DNA from: JACCZX01 sp963824935
GTDB taxonomy: Bacteria > Pseudomonadota > Gammaproteobacteria > Burkholderiales > Burkholderiaceae_F
Assembly (NCBI GenBank): GCA_963824935.1
Contig: CAWGRF010000024.1
Location: 1 to 64,000 of the forward strand
DNA: 64,000 bases
Direction: 5' to 3'
Under the pieces are notes generated by a model. The model saw only the letters and a program-made list of their open reading frames with translations, searched no databases and was not told the origin of the DNA. Within the stretch, counting starts at the first letter, position 1. Each line of letters opens with the position of its first letter. A program made the translations under genes and the position numbers. Shown piece after piece: positions 43,483 through 51,806 of this stretch.

Positions 43483-44863
43483 TTAAAAGCTATGGCGTAT
43501 GCCCAATTGAAACGCCCGCGCATCTTCGCCGGCCGCTGTGGTGAAGCCGGTCGGATAACCGGCCGACGACAGACTCATACGCGACTTGGTCGCTGTTATC
43601 CATGAACGCCGCCACTGCGTACATCTGCGTACGGCGTGAAAAGTCGTAGAAATAGGCCACGCCGTAGTGGCTGGTCTTGGCGTCTTGCGTGGCCCAGGCC
43701 GAGCGACCGTCGTCCTCGCCGTAGTTGTAGACGCCGTAGAGCGTGCTATTGCCAAAGCGCCACGAAGCGCCCAGATGGTAGGCGTCCGAGTCGGTGGGAC
43801 CGGCCAGACCGCGCATCGTGTCGATATCAAAGCTATTGAGATGCAAGCCGCCCAAGATCGCCGTGATCGCGGCCAAGTTGCCCCCGGTGCTGATGACGAC
43901 GTTCTGAATGTCCGCCGGCTGCAGAATTGGATTCTCGTTCTCGCGCTTCATGTACTGCGCGTACAACCGAACCGGTCCAAAGCCGACATAGCCGCCGACG
44001 TTGAACACCTCCAGGCCCGTGCGCTTCTGCGGATTGGTGCCGGTGTTGAACGGCACGACGTGATCTTTGTTGTAGCCAGCCCCTACTCCCCAATTGGTCG
44101 CGTTGTACTGGAGATTGATTCCAAAGAAGTCGTCACCGCTCTGCGGAGCAGTGGCGCGCTCATTGCGCTGCCCTTCGGCACCGCCAAAGCCGTACATGGC
44201 CGACACCGTGAAGCCTCTGAGCTCGATCCGGTACTGCACCGAGTTGTTGGCGCGAATCTTCGGGTTGGTGAATCCCTGTCCAAACTGCAACGCGGTCTGA
44301 TCGCCCATCACGTTGTACTTGTTCAGGATTTCGTAGGCGGGCGTGTACTGCCGGCCAAGGAAGAAGCCGCCCACCGGCGTGACCAGGCCGCCCCATGCCT
44401 GGCGATCAAACAACGCGCCAACCGAGTTCACCGTGGTTATCGCCTGCAGCAAGACGTTATTGACTGCGTTCAAGCCACCGACAATGGCGGGTTGCGCAGC
44501 CGGCGGTACTTGCGCAGCCGGCGCGCCAACGAATACGACACCGGGGCAGATCGTCGGCGCTACTGTCGCATTGTTCGGGCGGCACCAGAACAGCGAATTT
44601 TGATTGCTGGTCTGGCCGGTATCGAGTTCCAGACGCGACTCGAGAGTAAACAGCGCGCGGTAGCCATTACCCAAATCTTCCGAGCCGCGAATACCGAGGC
44701 GCGAACCGGCCGAAATTCCGCTTTGGATCCGCGTGCCGCTAAGGTCGCCAACGTCCAGATGTTCGACGCCGACATCGACAATGCCGTACAGCGTGACTGA
44801 GCTTTGCGCATAGGCAACCGGAAACGCGCACGCGAGCGTCAGCGCTAGCAAACTCTTCCGCAT
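43483..44863 (-). CDS. Gram-negative porin, copy 2, with one frame break near the end
   Basis: Second outer-membrane porin, about 460 residues, longer than copy 1. The start at 44863 gives the signal MRKSLLALTLACAFPVAYAQ and then SSVTLYGIVDVGVEHL; AGGAG precedes the ATG. Conserved strands include SRLGIRGSEDLGNGYRALFT, GALFDRQAWGGLVTPVGGFF and YHLGASWRFGNSTLYGVYNY. Near 43580 the frame breaks; the corrected end is SLSSAGYPTGFTTAAGEDAR then AFQLGIRHSF, with the C-terminal phenylalanine. An unusual insert of about 70 residues after NQNSLFWCRPN, containing two cysteines (LFWCRPN and ICPGVVF) and an alanine/proline-rich run, sets it apart from copy 1. Confidence 0.9.
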
Positions 44864-44997
44864 CGAGTATCTCCTGGCTCTTGTAGTGTTTTTCGACTCG
44901 TGACCCGAGCGAACCGGTGCCAGAATAACGCCGTGCCTGCATGATTTCGATGCGGCGAGGGCTGCGCAATCAATTCCGTGCCATTTACGCAACATTC

Positions 44998-45651
44998 ATG
45001 AAGCCGCTTCGATTGAGCCCGCTGGATCAATTGATTGCCGCGGCAGATCGCGCATTGCGCACGCTGGCCGCGGATCCGCAAGCCAGCCGAGCCAACCCGG
45101 CGCGTGCGGTGACAGCGCAAGTAACGGCAGCTCCACTGTCGGAGCCCGAGCGGCGTGAAGCGGCAGCGCTGATGCGCGTCAATCATGTCGGCGAAGTCTG
45201 CGCACAGGCGATGTACGACGCTCAGGCGCTGGCAGCGACGTCCCCGGCACTGCGCGAAGCGTTCGTGCGCGCCGCGCAGGAGGAGGCCGACCATCTGGCC
45301 TGGACGCAGCAACGTATCGCGCAGCTCGGCGGACGTACCAGCCTGCTCAATCCCTTGTGGTACTCGGGCGCGTTTGCGATCGGCCTGGTTGCCGCGCGGA
45401 TGGGCGATCGAGCGAGCCTCGGCTTCATGGCAGAAACCGAGCGCCAGGTGGAACAGCATCTGCAAAGCCATCTGGAGCGGTTGCCGGAGGCGGATATCGA
45501 ATCGCGAGCCGTCGTCGAACAGATGAAACACGACGAGGCTCGACATGCCGACGCGGCGATTGAAGGGGGCGGCGCTGCATTGCCGCTGCCCGCGCGCTGG
45601 GCGATGCGACTGGCGGCGCGCGTCATGACCAAGACCGCGCACTACATCTAG
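44998..45651 (+). CDS. coq7: Demethoxyubiquinone hydroxylase Coq7
   Basis: A 217-residue carboxylate-bridged diiron monooxygenase that hydroxylates demethoxyubiquinol in ubiquinone synthesis. The start MKPLRLSPLDQLIAAADRAL was chosen over an upstream ATG (44941) because it matches the family. Diiron ligands are seen in LMRVNHVGEVCAQAMYDAQ, AAQEEADHLAWTQQRI and VVEQMKHDEARHADAAIE. The stop codon TAG at 45649 is also the first three bases of the inverted repeat described next. Confidence 0.95.
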   Translation: MKPLRLSPLDQLIAAADRALRTLAADPQASRANPARAVTAQVTAAPLSEPERREAAALMRVNHVGEVCAQAMYDAQALAATSPALREAFVRAAQEEADHLAWTQQRIAQLGGRTSLLNPLWYSGAFAIGLVAARMGDRASLGFMAETERQVEQHLQSHLERLPEADIESRAVVEQMKHDEARHADAAIEGGGAALPLPARWAMRLAARVMTKTAHYI

Positions 45652-45773
45652 AACCCATCTCAAAGCTACTGCGCGTCCCGATCCGTGGCCGCGGTGCTCG
45701 CTGTACCTCTCGTACACGTCCGCTCCTCGGCCGCGCCTCGGGCCTGCTCGCGACGCTTTTGAGATGGGTTCTA
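45649..45773. repeat. 125-bp inverted-repeat element between convergent coq7 and osmC
   Basis: The outer arms TAGAACCCATCTCAAAGC (45649-45666) and the complement of TAGAACCCATCTCAAAAGC (45755-45773) differ by one A. Each arm begins with the TAG stop codon of the adjacent gene: coq7 on the left, osmC on the right. Between them a G/C-rich part folds on itself (GGCCGCGG...GCTGTAC, CTCTC, GTACACG...CTCGGCC). It can form one long hairpin and may terminate both genes. Its layout suggests a dispersed repeat. Confidence 0.8.
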
Positions 45774-46217
45774 TGCGTCGTCGACGATCTCGACCGAATG
45801 CGTAATCTGGGCCGTCTTGACCAGCATCGCGGTCGCTGAACAATACTTTTCGTGCGATAGCTGCACCGCACGCAGCACTGCATCGCGATTCAGATTTTTC
45901 CCGCGCACGCGGAACTTCATCTCGATGCGCGTAAATACTTTCGGATCGTCCGCCGCGCGCTCGGCTTCCAGGTCGACCTCGCAACCGCGAATGTCATGCC
46001 GGCCGCGGCGCAGGATCAGCACGACGTCGTAGGCGGTGCAGCCGCCGGTGCCGAGCAGGACCATTTCCATCGGTCGCGGCGCCAGGTTGCGGCCGCCGCC
46101 GTCGGGGGCGCCATCCATCGTTACCAGATGGCCGCTTCCGGTCTCGGCGACGAAGCTCATCCCTTCGCCGGTCCAGCGTACAGAGCACTTCAAAGTGGTG
46201 TCCTTACATTGGGTCAA
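45771..46217 (-). CDS. OsmC family protein
   Basis: A 148-residue OsmC/YhfA-type protein. The family includes thiol-dependent peroxidases, but the YhfA branch has no settled function. Conserved parts are SFVAETGSGHLVTMDG, ARPMEMVLLGTGGCTAYDVV with the first cysteine near residue 60, and QLSHEKYCSATAMLVKTAQI with the second near residue 125. It is divergent from rplM, a neighbour in many Burkholderiales. Confidence 0.88.
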   Translation of the reverse strand: MTQCKDTTLKCSVRWTGEGMSFVAETGSGHLVTMDGAPDGGGRNLAPRPMEMVLLGTGGCTAYDVVLILRRGRHDIRGCEVDLEAERAADDPKVFTRIEMKFRVRGKNLNRDAVLRAVQLSHEKYCSATAMLVKTAQITHSVEIVDDA

Positions 46218-46228
46218 TCTGGGGCCGC

Positions 46229-46258
46229 TTGCGCCGCAACCCCTTGAACGAATACAAT
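46229..46258 (+). promoter_or_regulatory. Possible sigma70 promoter of rplM-rpsI
   Basis: TTGCGC at 46229-46234 and TACAAT at 46253-46258 are 18 bases apart, about 85 bases before the rplM start. The -10 box is good and the -35 moderate. The match is by eye and could be one of several. Confidence 0.35.
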
Positions 46259-46343
46259 TTAGGGTTCTCCGGCCGATCCGCGGCGATACGTACGGCGGTC
46301 CGTCGCATGTACAGCGGCCCGGGCCCGCAATCAGGCAACTTTA

Positions 46344-46772
46344 ATGAAAACATTTTCTGCAAAGCCTCACGAGGTTAACCGCGACTGGCTGCTCGTCGAC
46401 GGCAACGACAAAGTGGTTGGCCGTCTCGCCAGCCAGATCGCGCTGCGCCTGCGCGGCAAACACAAGCCCGAGTACACGCCGCATGTGGATACCGGCGATT
46501 ACATCGTCGTGGTCAACGCCGCGAAGCTTCGCATGACGGGCAACAAGAGCGAAGACAAGACGTATTACCGGCACAGCGGTTACCCTGGTGGCGTCTACGA
46601 AACGAATTTCAAGAAAATGCAGGAACGCTTTCCGGGCCGTGCATTGCAGCTCGCGGTGCGGGGCATGCTACCGAAGGGGCCGCTTGGTTACGCCATGCTG
46701 AAGAAGCTGAAGATCTACGCGACCGATCAGCATCCGCATGCTGCACAGCAGCCCAAGACCCTCGAGATATAG
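46344..46772 (+). CDS. rplM: 50S ribosomal protein L13
   Basis: A 142-residue ribosomal protein, normal length. It begins MKTFSAKPHEVNRDWLLVDG and contains GRLASQIALRLRGKHKPEYT and YYRHSGYPGGVYETNFKKMQ, with the closing region VRGMLPKGPLGYAMLKKLKI. rpsI follows 51 bases later in the usual rplM-rpsI operon. Confidence 0.98.
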   Translation: MKTFSAKPHEVNRDWLLVDGNDKVVGRLASQIALRLRGKHKPEYTPHVDTGDYIVVVNAAKLRMTGNKSEDKTYYRHSGYPGGVYETNFKKMQERFPGRALQLAVRGMLPKGPLGYAMLKKLKIYATDQHPHAAQQPKTLEI

Positions 46773-46823
46773 CCCTCGACGTATAGAGCGAGCCATAACG
46801 CGAAAGATAATCAGGTAAGGAAC

Positions 46824-47228
46824 ATGATCGGCAACTACAACTATGGAACCGGCCGCCGCAAGAGCTCGGTGGCGCGTGTTTTTCTGAAGCGCGCTCAGGG
46901 ATCAAGTGCGGGCGCAATCGTGATCAACGGCCGACCGATAGACCAGTACTTCCAGCGCGAGACAGGCCGCATGATCGCGCGCCAGCCGCTGGCGCTAACC
47001 AACCATACCGGCACCTTCGACGTGCACGTAAACGTAACCGGCGGCGGTGAATCAGGTCAGGCCGGCGCGGTGCGGCACGGCATCGCGCGCGCGTTGATCG
47101 ACTACGACGAAACGCTGAAGGCCGCGCTGTCGAGCGCCGGCCTTGTGACGCGCGATGCGCGCGAAGTCGAGCGCAAGAAGGTCGGCTTCCGCAAGGCGCG
47201 TCGCCGCAAGCAGTTCTCGAAGCGCTAA
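46824..47228 (+). CDS. rpsI: 30S ribosomal protein S9
   Basis: A 134-residue ribosomal protein. It begins MIGNYNYGTGRRKSSVARVF, has INGRPIDQYFQRETGRMIAR, and ends in the basic tail KKVGFRKARRRKQFSKR that contacts the P-site tRNA. The end SKR is canonical. AGGTAAGG precedes the start. Confidence 0.98.
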   Translation: MIGNYNYGTGRRKSSVARVFLKRAQGSSAGAIVINGRPIDQYFQRETGRMIARQPLALTNHTGTFDVHVNVTGGGESGQAGAVRHGIARALIDYDETLKAALSSAGLVTRDAREVERKKVGFRKARRRKQFSKR

Positions 47229-47442
47229 AACCTGGCGCCACCGCATTTTGGGGATGCGGGTTCGCAATGCCTCTATTCGCGGCACGATCAGCATATTCGC
47301 GCACCTATACTTCCGGCCGAGGAAGGTGCTGCTGATCAACTAGGCATATGCGTTGCACGAACGGCTTCTTCTTTGATCGGGCGCCCGGCGTGGGCCCGAT
47401 TTACCGGAGGCCCGCTTTGCAGCACCCTGCCGACTCAGTCAG
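47229..47442. other. Region between rpsI and the DUF6776 gene
   Basis: A 214-bp stretch with no credible gene. It holds a weak hairpin CCGCAT...ATGCGG at 47241-47259 without a T-run, and a GGGCGCCCGGCGTGGGCCC stretch near 47380 that can fold. A promoter for the next gene is expected here but is not clear. Confidence 0.4.
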
Positions 47443-48219
47443 ATGAGGCGCAAACACTGGTTACATAGTCGCTCAGCAGGCCTACCGAGAGCCGCGGTCC
47501 GTACTCAACTGCCGTGGCGCGTCAAGGCGTTTCTTCTGGTGGCGCTGATCTCCATCGTCTCGCTGATCGTGGCCGCGGCCCTGGTTGTGTACAACTACAG
47601 TCGGCCTCGTAGCAGCGAGGATGTGAGCGGTTTGAGTGCCGAGATCGACAAGATGCGCGCCGATCATAAGTTGGCGATCAGCGAGCGCGACCGCAAAACG
47701 GCGCTAGCTGCGCAGTTTGAGAATCAGTTGAAGATCGACCGCGCCGCGCAAGAACAGATGCAGGCGCAGCTAAGAGCGCTTGAAAACGAAAACGCTCGCC
47801 TGAAGGAGGACTTGTCGTTCTTCGAAAGCCTGCTTCCAACGCCTGCCAACACAAAGGGCGTGGTGATTCGCAGTTTTCGCTTGCAAGCCGTCAACGAGGC
47901 CGATCGAACCCCCAAACGCGGAGCGGGTAGCGATCAGGCGCTGCGCTATCGCTTGCTGGTGCAGCAAAGCGGTCGGCCGGACCGTGATTTTGTTGGCGTG
48001 GCATCGTTGACATTCAGTTTGCAGCAGGGTGGGCGGCCCTGGGTATTGCAGTTGCCGGATGCCACGATTCCCGACGCTGGACCGCTGCCGCTGTCGTTTC
48101 GGCACTATCAAAGGTTGGAAGGAACGATTGAACTGCCGGAGGGCGCCGTCGTGCGCTCGGTGCTGGTGAAGATTCAGTCCAACGGTGAAATACGCGCGCA
48201 ACAAACTTTCACGATGTGA
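47443..48219 (+). CDS. DUF6776 membrane-anchored coiled-coil protein
   Basis: A 258-residue protein of unknown function, found next to bactofilin in many Burkholderiales. It has one N-terminal membrane helix (VKAFLLVALISIVSLIVAAA near residue 27), then a heptad-rich coiled coil of about 70 residues (LSAEIDKMRADHKLAIS through LRALENENARLKED), and a C-terminal globular part with VVIRSFRLQAVNEADRT and YRLLVQQSGRPDRDFVGVAS. The bactofilin gene starts 7 bases after its stop, so they are co-transcribed and may act together at the envelope. Confidence 0.8.
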   Translation: MRRKHWLHSRSAGLPRAAVRTQLPWRVKAFLLVALISIVSLIVAAALVVYNYSRPRSSEDVSGLSAEIDKMRADHKLAISERDRKTALAAQFENQLKIDRAAQEQMQAQLRALENENARLKEDLSFFESLLPTPANTKGVVIRSFRLQAVNEADRTPKRGAGSDQALRYRLLVQQSGRPDRDFVGVASLTFSLQQGGRPWVLQLPDATIPDAGPLPLSFRHYQRLEGTIELPEGAVVRSVLVKIQSNGEIRAQQTFTM

Positions 48220-48226
48220 GGCAACG

Positions 48227-48649
48227 ATGTTTGGCACAAAGACAGTGGCACCCAACTCGATAGGCACCCTGATCGGCGGCGGTACGGTGGTCGAAGGCAA
48301 TGTGTCGTATAGCGGCGGTCTACGCATAGACGGAACCGTCAAGGGTGATGTGCGCTGTGCGACAGCCGACGCTTGCATGGTGATCATCAGCGAAATGGGA
48401 CACGTCGAAGGCGAGGTGCACGCGGCGCACCTGGTCGTGTCGGGCCGCATCACCGGTCCAGTGCACGTGACTGAACTGCTGGAACTTCAACCGAAGGCGC
48501 GCGTCACAGGAGATGTCTACTATCGGGCGATCGAGATACATCAGGGCGCGGTGATCGAAGGCCACCTGATTTACCAGGCGTCCGAACGGTCGAACAAGGG
48601 GCCGGCGACGTTGAAATTGGCTGCCGGCGGCACCATTTCTGAGACTTGA
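48227..48649 (+). CDS. Bactofilin (polymer-forming cytoskeletal protein)
   Basis: A 140-residue bactofilin. The core is a right-handed beta helix, visible as short repeats: IGTLIGGGTVVEGNVSYSGG, LRIDGTVKGDVRCATADACM, VEGEVHAAHLVVSGRITGPV and HVTELLELQPKARVTGDVYY. These polymerise without nucleotide and act in cell shape or envelope localisation. The ATG at 48227 is 7 bases after the upstream gene, with GAGGCAACG before it. Confidence 0.9.
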   Translation: MFGTKTVAPNSIGTLIGGGTVVEGNVSYSGGLRIDGTVKGDVRCATADACMVIISEMGHVEGEVHAAHLVVSGRITGPVHVTELLELQPKARVTGDVYYRAIEIHQGAVIEGHLIYQASERSNKGPATLKLAAGGTISET

Positions 48650-48671
48650 CATCGGACGTAACGCCTATAAT
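48646..48671 (+). promoter_or_regulatory. Promoter-like boxes upstream of erpA
   Basis: TTGACA at 48646-48651 and TATAAT at 48666-48671 are both perfect consensus hexamers, but only 14 bases lie between them instead of 16-18. They overlap the last codons of bactofilin. Either the -35 is not the one used (GACTTG gives 17) or bases are missing from the sequence. Confidence 0.5.
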
Positions 48672-48706
48672 CGGGGCGACGCCATCGATTGGATCGGAGC
48701 TACTCA

Positions 48707-49057
48707 ATGAATGCTGTTGTCGAGATGCCTGCGCCCCTGGTTTTTACGGACGCTGCAGCGACTAAAGTCAAGAGCCTGATTGATGAAGAAGGCAATGCCG
48801 ATCTGAAGCTGCGTGTGTTCGTGCAGGGCGGCGGCTGTTCGGGATTTCAGTATGGATTTACGTTTGACGAGGTGGTCAACGAAGACGACGCCACGATGGA
48901 GAAGAACGGCGTTACGTTGTTGATCGACTCGATGAGCTACCAGTATCTGGTTGGCGCTGAAATCGACTACAAAGAGGATCTCGAAGGTGCGCAGTTCGTG
49001 ATCAAGAATCCGAATGCCACCACGACGTGCGGTTGCGGGTCATCCTTCTCGGCGTAA
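48707..49057 (+). CDS. erpA: Iron-sulfur cluster insertion protein ErpA
   Basis: A 116-residue A-type carrier that delivers 4Fe-4S or 2Fe-2S clusters to target proteins. The ATG at 48707 gives MNAVVEMPAPLVFTDAAATK. The three cluster-binding cysteines are in QGGGCSGFQYGFTFD and in TTTCGCGSSFSA at the C-terminus. Length and ends match ErpA of betaproteobacteria. A strong terminator follows. Confidence 0.95.
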   Translation: MNAVVEMPAPLVFTDAAATKVKSLIDEEGNADLKLRVFVQGGGCSGFQYGFTFDEVVNEDDATMEKNGVTLLIDSMSYQYLVGAEIDYKEDLEGAQFVIKNPNATTTCGCGSSFSA

Positions 49058-49072
49058 CCGGGCCGAAGTGTG

Positions 49073-49098
49073 AAAAAAGCGCCTGCGGGCGCTTTTTT
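49073..49098. terminator. Bidirectional rho-independent terminator between erpA and anmK
   Basis: AAAAAAGCGCC, a 4-base loop, and GGCGCTTTTTT form a perfect 11-bp stem with A- and T-runs on opposite sides, so it can end transcription of both convergent genes. Confidence 0.93.
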
Positions 49099-49109
49099 AT
49101 TGGGACCTC

Positions 49110-50246
49110 CTAAGCGGGATACAGCGCACCCAAGGTTCTTGCGCCGCGCGCGCCGGTCACGCTCGGAATATTTCCGGGTTGGCCACTGACGTGCGCGTAG
49201 GCGAGCCACGCGAACGCCAGCGCTTCGACGTGCTCCGGTTCGACGCCGAGCGCTGACGACACGAAAACCGGGCGTGGCGCGCATTCCGCCTCGAGCATGC
49301 GCATCATGGTTGCATTGCGCGCACCACCGCCGCATACGACCACATCGGCCGCTTCTGCAAACCAGCGATCAATGGCGCGTGCGATAACAACGGCGGTCAG
49401 GCGCGTCAGCGTAGCCGCGATCACGCGCGTATCGATGCTTCTGCCGCCGATGGCGCGCTCGAGCCAGCCGAGGGAAAAGAGCTCGCGGCCGGTGCTCTTC
49501 GGCGGCGCGCTGGCAAAAAATGGTTCGGCAAGCATCGTGTCGAGTAGCTGCTGATCGACGTCGGCCGATGCTGCAATCGCACCGCCGCTGTCAAACGGCA
49601 TGTCAAAGTGCCGGACCGTCCACGCGTCGAGCAGCAGATTGCCGGGCCCGCAATCGAAGCCGATGACGGGCGCATCGCCTCCAGGCAGCGCAGTCAGATT
49701 GCTGATGCCGCCGATATTGACCACTGCACGCGGCGCGGCCGCGCCAAACGCTACCTTGTGAAAAATCGGAGCGAGTGGTGCGCCCTGGCCGCCGGCCGCA
49801 GTATCACGGCTGCGGAAGTCAGCGACCACATCGATCGCCGTCAATTCCGCCAGCAGTGCCGGAGCGTTTAGCTGCATGCTGAAACCGCGCTCGGGCCTAT
49901 GCCGCACGGTCTGACCGTGGGCACCGATCGCACGCACCGATGATCGCGCGACGCCGGCTGCCAACAGCAGATCGTCAACGCTGGCGGCATACACCTGCGC
50001 GAGCGCACGAGAGGCGACGCCGGCGCGTTCGATTTCATCGGACCCCGAAGTGCAAAGCGCTGCGAGCGAGACGCGCAAATCGTCGGCAAATGCGCGATGC
50101 GCGTGCGCCAGCGTCTTGGGCGGCGAAGTCGAGTAATCGGCGAGGACGGCATCCACGCCATCCAGGCTTGTGCCTGACATTAAACCGATGAAGAACGATG
50201 TGTCGGTTGCACCGCGCGCGGGCATCACGACCCGCAGCGCTTGCAT
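49110..50246 (-). CDS. anmK: Anhydro-N-acetylmuramic acid kinase
   Basis: Cell-wall recycling enzyme of about 378 residues that phosphorylates and opens 1,6-anhydro-MurNAc. The nucleotide loop is FFIGLMSGTSLDGVDAVLAD. Further conserved parts are AHRAFADDLRVSLAALC, IGAHGQTVRHRPERGFSMQL, VVADFRSRDTAAGGQGAPLA, GFDCGPGNLLLDAW and VVCGGGARNATMMRMLE. The start is MQALRVVMPARG at 50246 or the ATG at 50225; the longer open frame to 50333 overlaps the upstream peptidase gene and is rejected. It follows the M23 peptidase by 7 bases. Confidence 0.94.
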   Translation of the reverse strand: MQALRVVMPARGATDTSFFIGLMSGTSLDGVDAVLADYSTSPPKTLAHAHRAFADDLRVSLAALCTSGSDEIERAGVASRALAQVYAASVDDLLLAAGVARSSVRAIGAHGQTVRHRPERGFSMQLNAPALLAELTAIDVVADFRSRDTAAGGQGAPLAPIFHKVAFGAAAPRAVVNIGGISNLTALPGGDAPVIGFDCGPGNLLLDAWTVRHFDMPFDSGGAIAASADVDQQLLDTMLAEPFFASAPPKSTGRELFSLGWLERAIGGRSIDTRVIAATLTRLTAVVIARAIDRWFAEAADVVVCGGGARNATMMRMLEAECAPRPVFVSSALGVEPEHVEALAFAWLAYAHVSGQPGNIPSVTGARGARTLGALYPA

Positions 50247-50253
50247 CAGGCTG

Positions 50254-51678
50254 CTAACGGGGTCGATCGAGGGCGATGCCAACACGGTCGAGCAAGGCCA
50301 ATTGGGCGCGCAACGGCGCTGTAGTCTGCGCAAAGCCTGCCAGCTGAGCGGGCGCCAGTGGTTGGGCAGCCGGCAATTCGGCGGTCAGTGGGTTTACCTG
50401 GAGGTCGTGCACCTTAAGCTCGAAGTGCAGATGTGGTCCGGTCGCCCAGCCGGTCATGCCCACCGTGCCCACGGCATCAGCCTGGCCGATTCGAACGCCT
50501 TGCCGCAAGCCCGGAGCAATCGACTGCAGGTGCGCATACAGCGTGGCGTGCTTGCCGTCGTGCTGAATCTCCACCACATTGCCGTAGCCGCGCTGCCAGC
50601 CGGCGAACGTGACGACACCTTCCGCTATCGCCCGCACGCGAGCGCCGGCTTCTGCCGCGTAGTCGATGCCGCGATGTGCAGCGTCGTAGCCGAATATCGG
50701 ATGTGTGCGGCTGGGACTGAAGCCCGAGCTGACGCGCGTGTACTCGAGCGGTGATCGCAAAAACGCTTGCTTCAAGCTGCGTCCATCGGTGCCATAGAAG
50801 CCCCCATGCTTGCTGCCGTTGGCAAACCAGTACGCGGAGACTCGCTTGCCGCTACTTTCCATCTCGACGGCCAGCAGGCGGCCGGCACGTAGATACTCGC
50901 CGGAAGCGTGGAGCGCTTCGTAGATCACGCGGAAACGATCGCCACGCCGCAGATCGCGATGAAAATCGATTTCGCTCTCGAGCGCGTCGATGATCTGCTG
51001 CGCGACCGCATCCGGGATTCCCGCGTCATCGGTAGCGCCGAACAGCGATAGGCGCACCTCGCCGGTCCTCAACTCAACGCGGCGCTCGAGTGCGATATCG
51101 GCCTCGGTCACTCGGAAGCCGGATTCGGCGTCCGCGCTGCGATCGAGCGTCAGGATGCGCGTGGTAGCGAGCGCGCCGTCGAGATCGCCGGCGCTATGGA
51201 CTTTGAGCCAGTCCAGCCGGCCTTCCGATGTGATGCTCGCCTGGACGAAGCGGCCGGGCGGCAATCGCACCAACGGTCGCGCCGCCGCGTCGGTCTGCGC
51301 AAAGCGAAGGGCTGCAGCGTCGTTGACACCAAGCCTGTTGAATAGCGCGGCCAGCGTCTCGCCGCGCTGAACGCGCAGCTCGCGCAAATGGGTGTCTTCA
51401 CGTGCGACAAGTTCGGCAACCTGGTCGGCGATTGAAGGGGTCGCCACAGCTTCCGCCACCGACCGCACTTGCGATTCGTCGAGCTCAAACGCAGTGGGGA
51501 CTGCCGCCAGGGCTGCGATCGCAGCCGACAGCGGCAGCAGCGAGAAAACGGCGGCCAACTCAATGCGTTTACGCTTAGCCCCATCGAGTTGTTTCCACGA
51601 GCGCGACACGAGACGGAAACCCAGTCGAGTGTCGCTTGCAAGAAGTGCAAGCCGTTTGGATAGAATCGAGAATGACAT
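50254..51678 (-). CDS. M23 family metallopeptidase (murein endopeptidase)
   Basis: A 474-residue membrane-anchored peptidase of the LytM/M23 family that cuts peptidoglycan cross-links. One N-terminal membrane helix (IELAAVFSLLPLSAAIAALA near residue 40) is followed by a LysM/OapA-like part (LRELRVQRGETLAALFNRLG), then the catalytic domain, with zinc ligands in GYDAAHRGIDYAAEAGARVR (HxxxD) near residue 340 and TGPHLHFELKVHD near 415. Its linkage to the anhydromuramic acid kinase gene suggests joint roles in wall turnover. Confidence 0.93.
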   Translation of the reverse strand: MSFSILSKRLALLASDTRLGFRLVSRSWKQLDGAKRKRIELAAVFSLLPLSAAIAALAAVPTAFELDESQVRSVAEAVATPSIADQVAELVAREDTHLRELRVQRGETLAALFNRLGVNDAAALRFAQTDAAARPLVRLPPGRFVQASITSEGRLDWLKVHSAGDLDGALATTRILTLDRSADAESGFRVTEADIALERRVELRTGEVRLSLFGATDDAGIPDAVAQQIIDALESEIDFHRDLRRGDRFRVIYEALHASGEYLRAGRLLAVEMESSGKRVSAYWFANGSKHGGFYGTDGRSLKQAFLRSPLEYTRVSSGFSPSRTHPIFGYDAAHRGIDYAAEAGARVRAIAEGVVTFAGWQRGYGNVVEIQHDGKHATLYAHLQSIAPGLRQGVRIGQADAVGTVGMTGWATGPHLHFELKVHDLQVNPLTAELPAAQPLAPAQLAGFAQTTAPLRAQLALLDRVGIALDRPR

Positions 51679-51709
51679 CTACAGACAAGAGTACAAGGGA
51701 AAGTTTAAT

Positions 51710-51739
51710 AAAAAAGCGCACGTATCGGTGCGCTTTTTT
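51710..51739. terminator. Terminator-type hairpin in a divergent intergenic region
   Basis: AAAAAAGCGCAC, loop GTATCG, GTGCGCTTTTTT: a 12-bp perfect stem with flanking A- and T-runs. It lies between divergent starts (M23 peptidase at 51678 and tyrS at 51807), so it is not behind either gene. It may be a leader attenuator for one of them. Confidence 0.75.
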
Positions 51740-51806
51740 ATCGAGGGCGCGATTATAGCGCAGTGAGCCTAAGGCCCCGTCTAATCTCGCGGCCGCAAAG
51801 TAACGC

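Noticed and set aside
47241..47259. Terminator after rpsI
   Set aside because: The stem is only 6 bp and no T-run follows.
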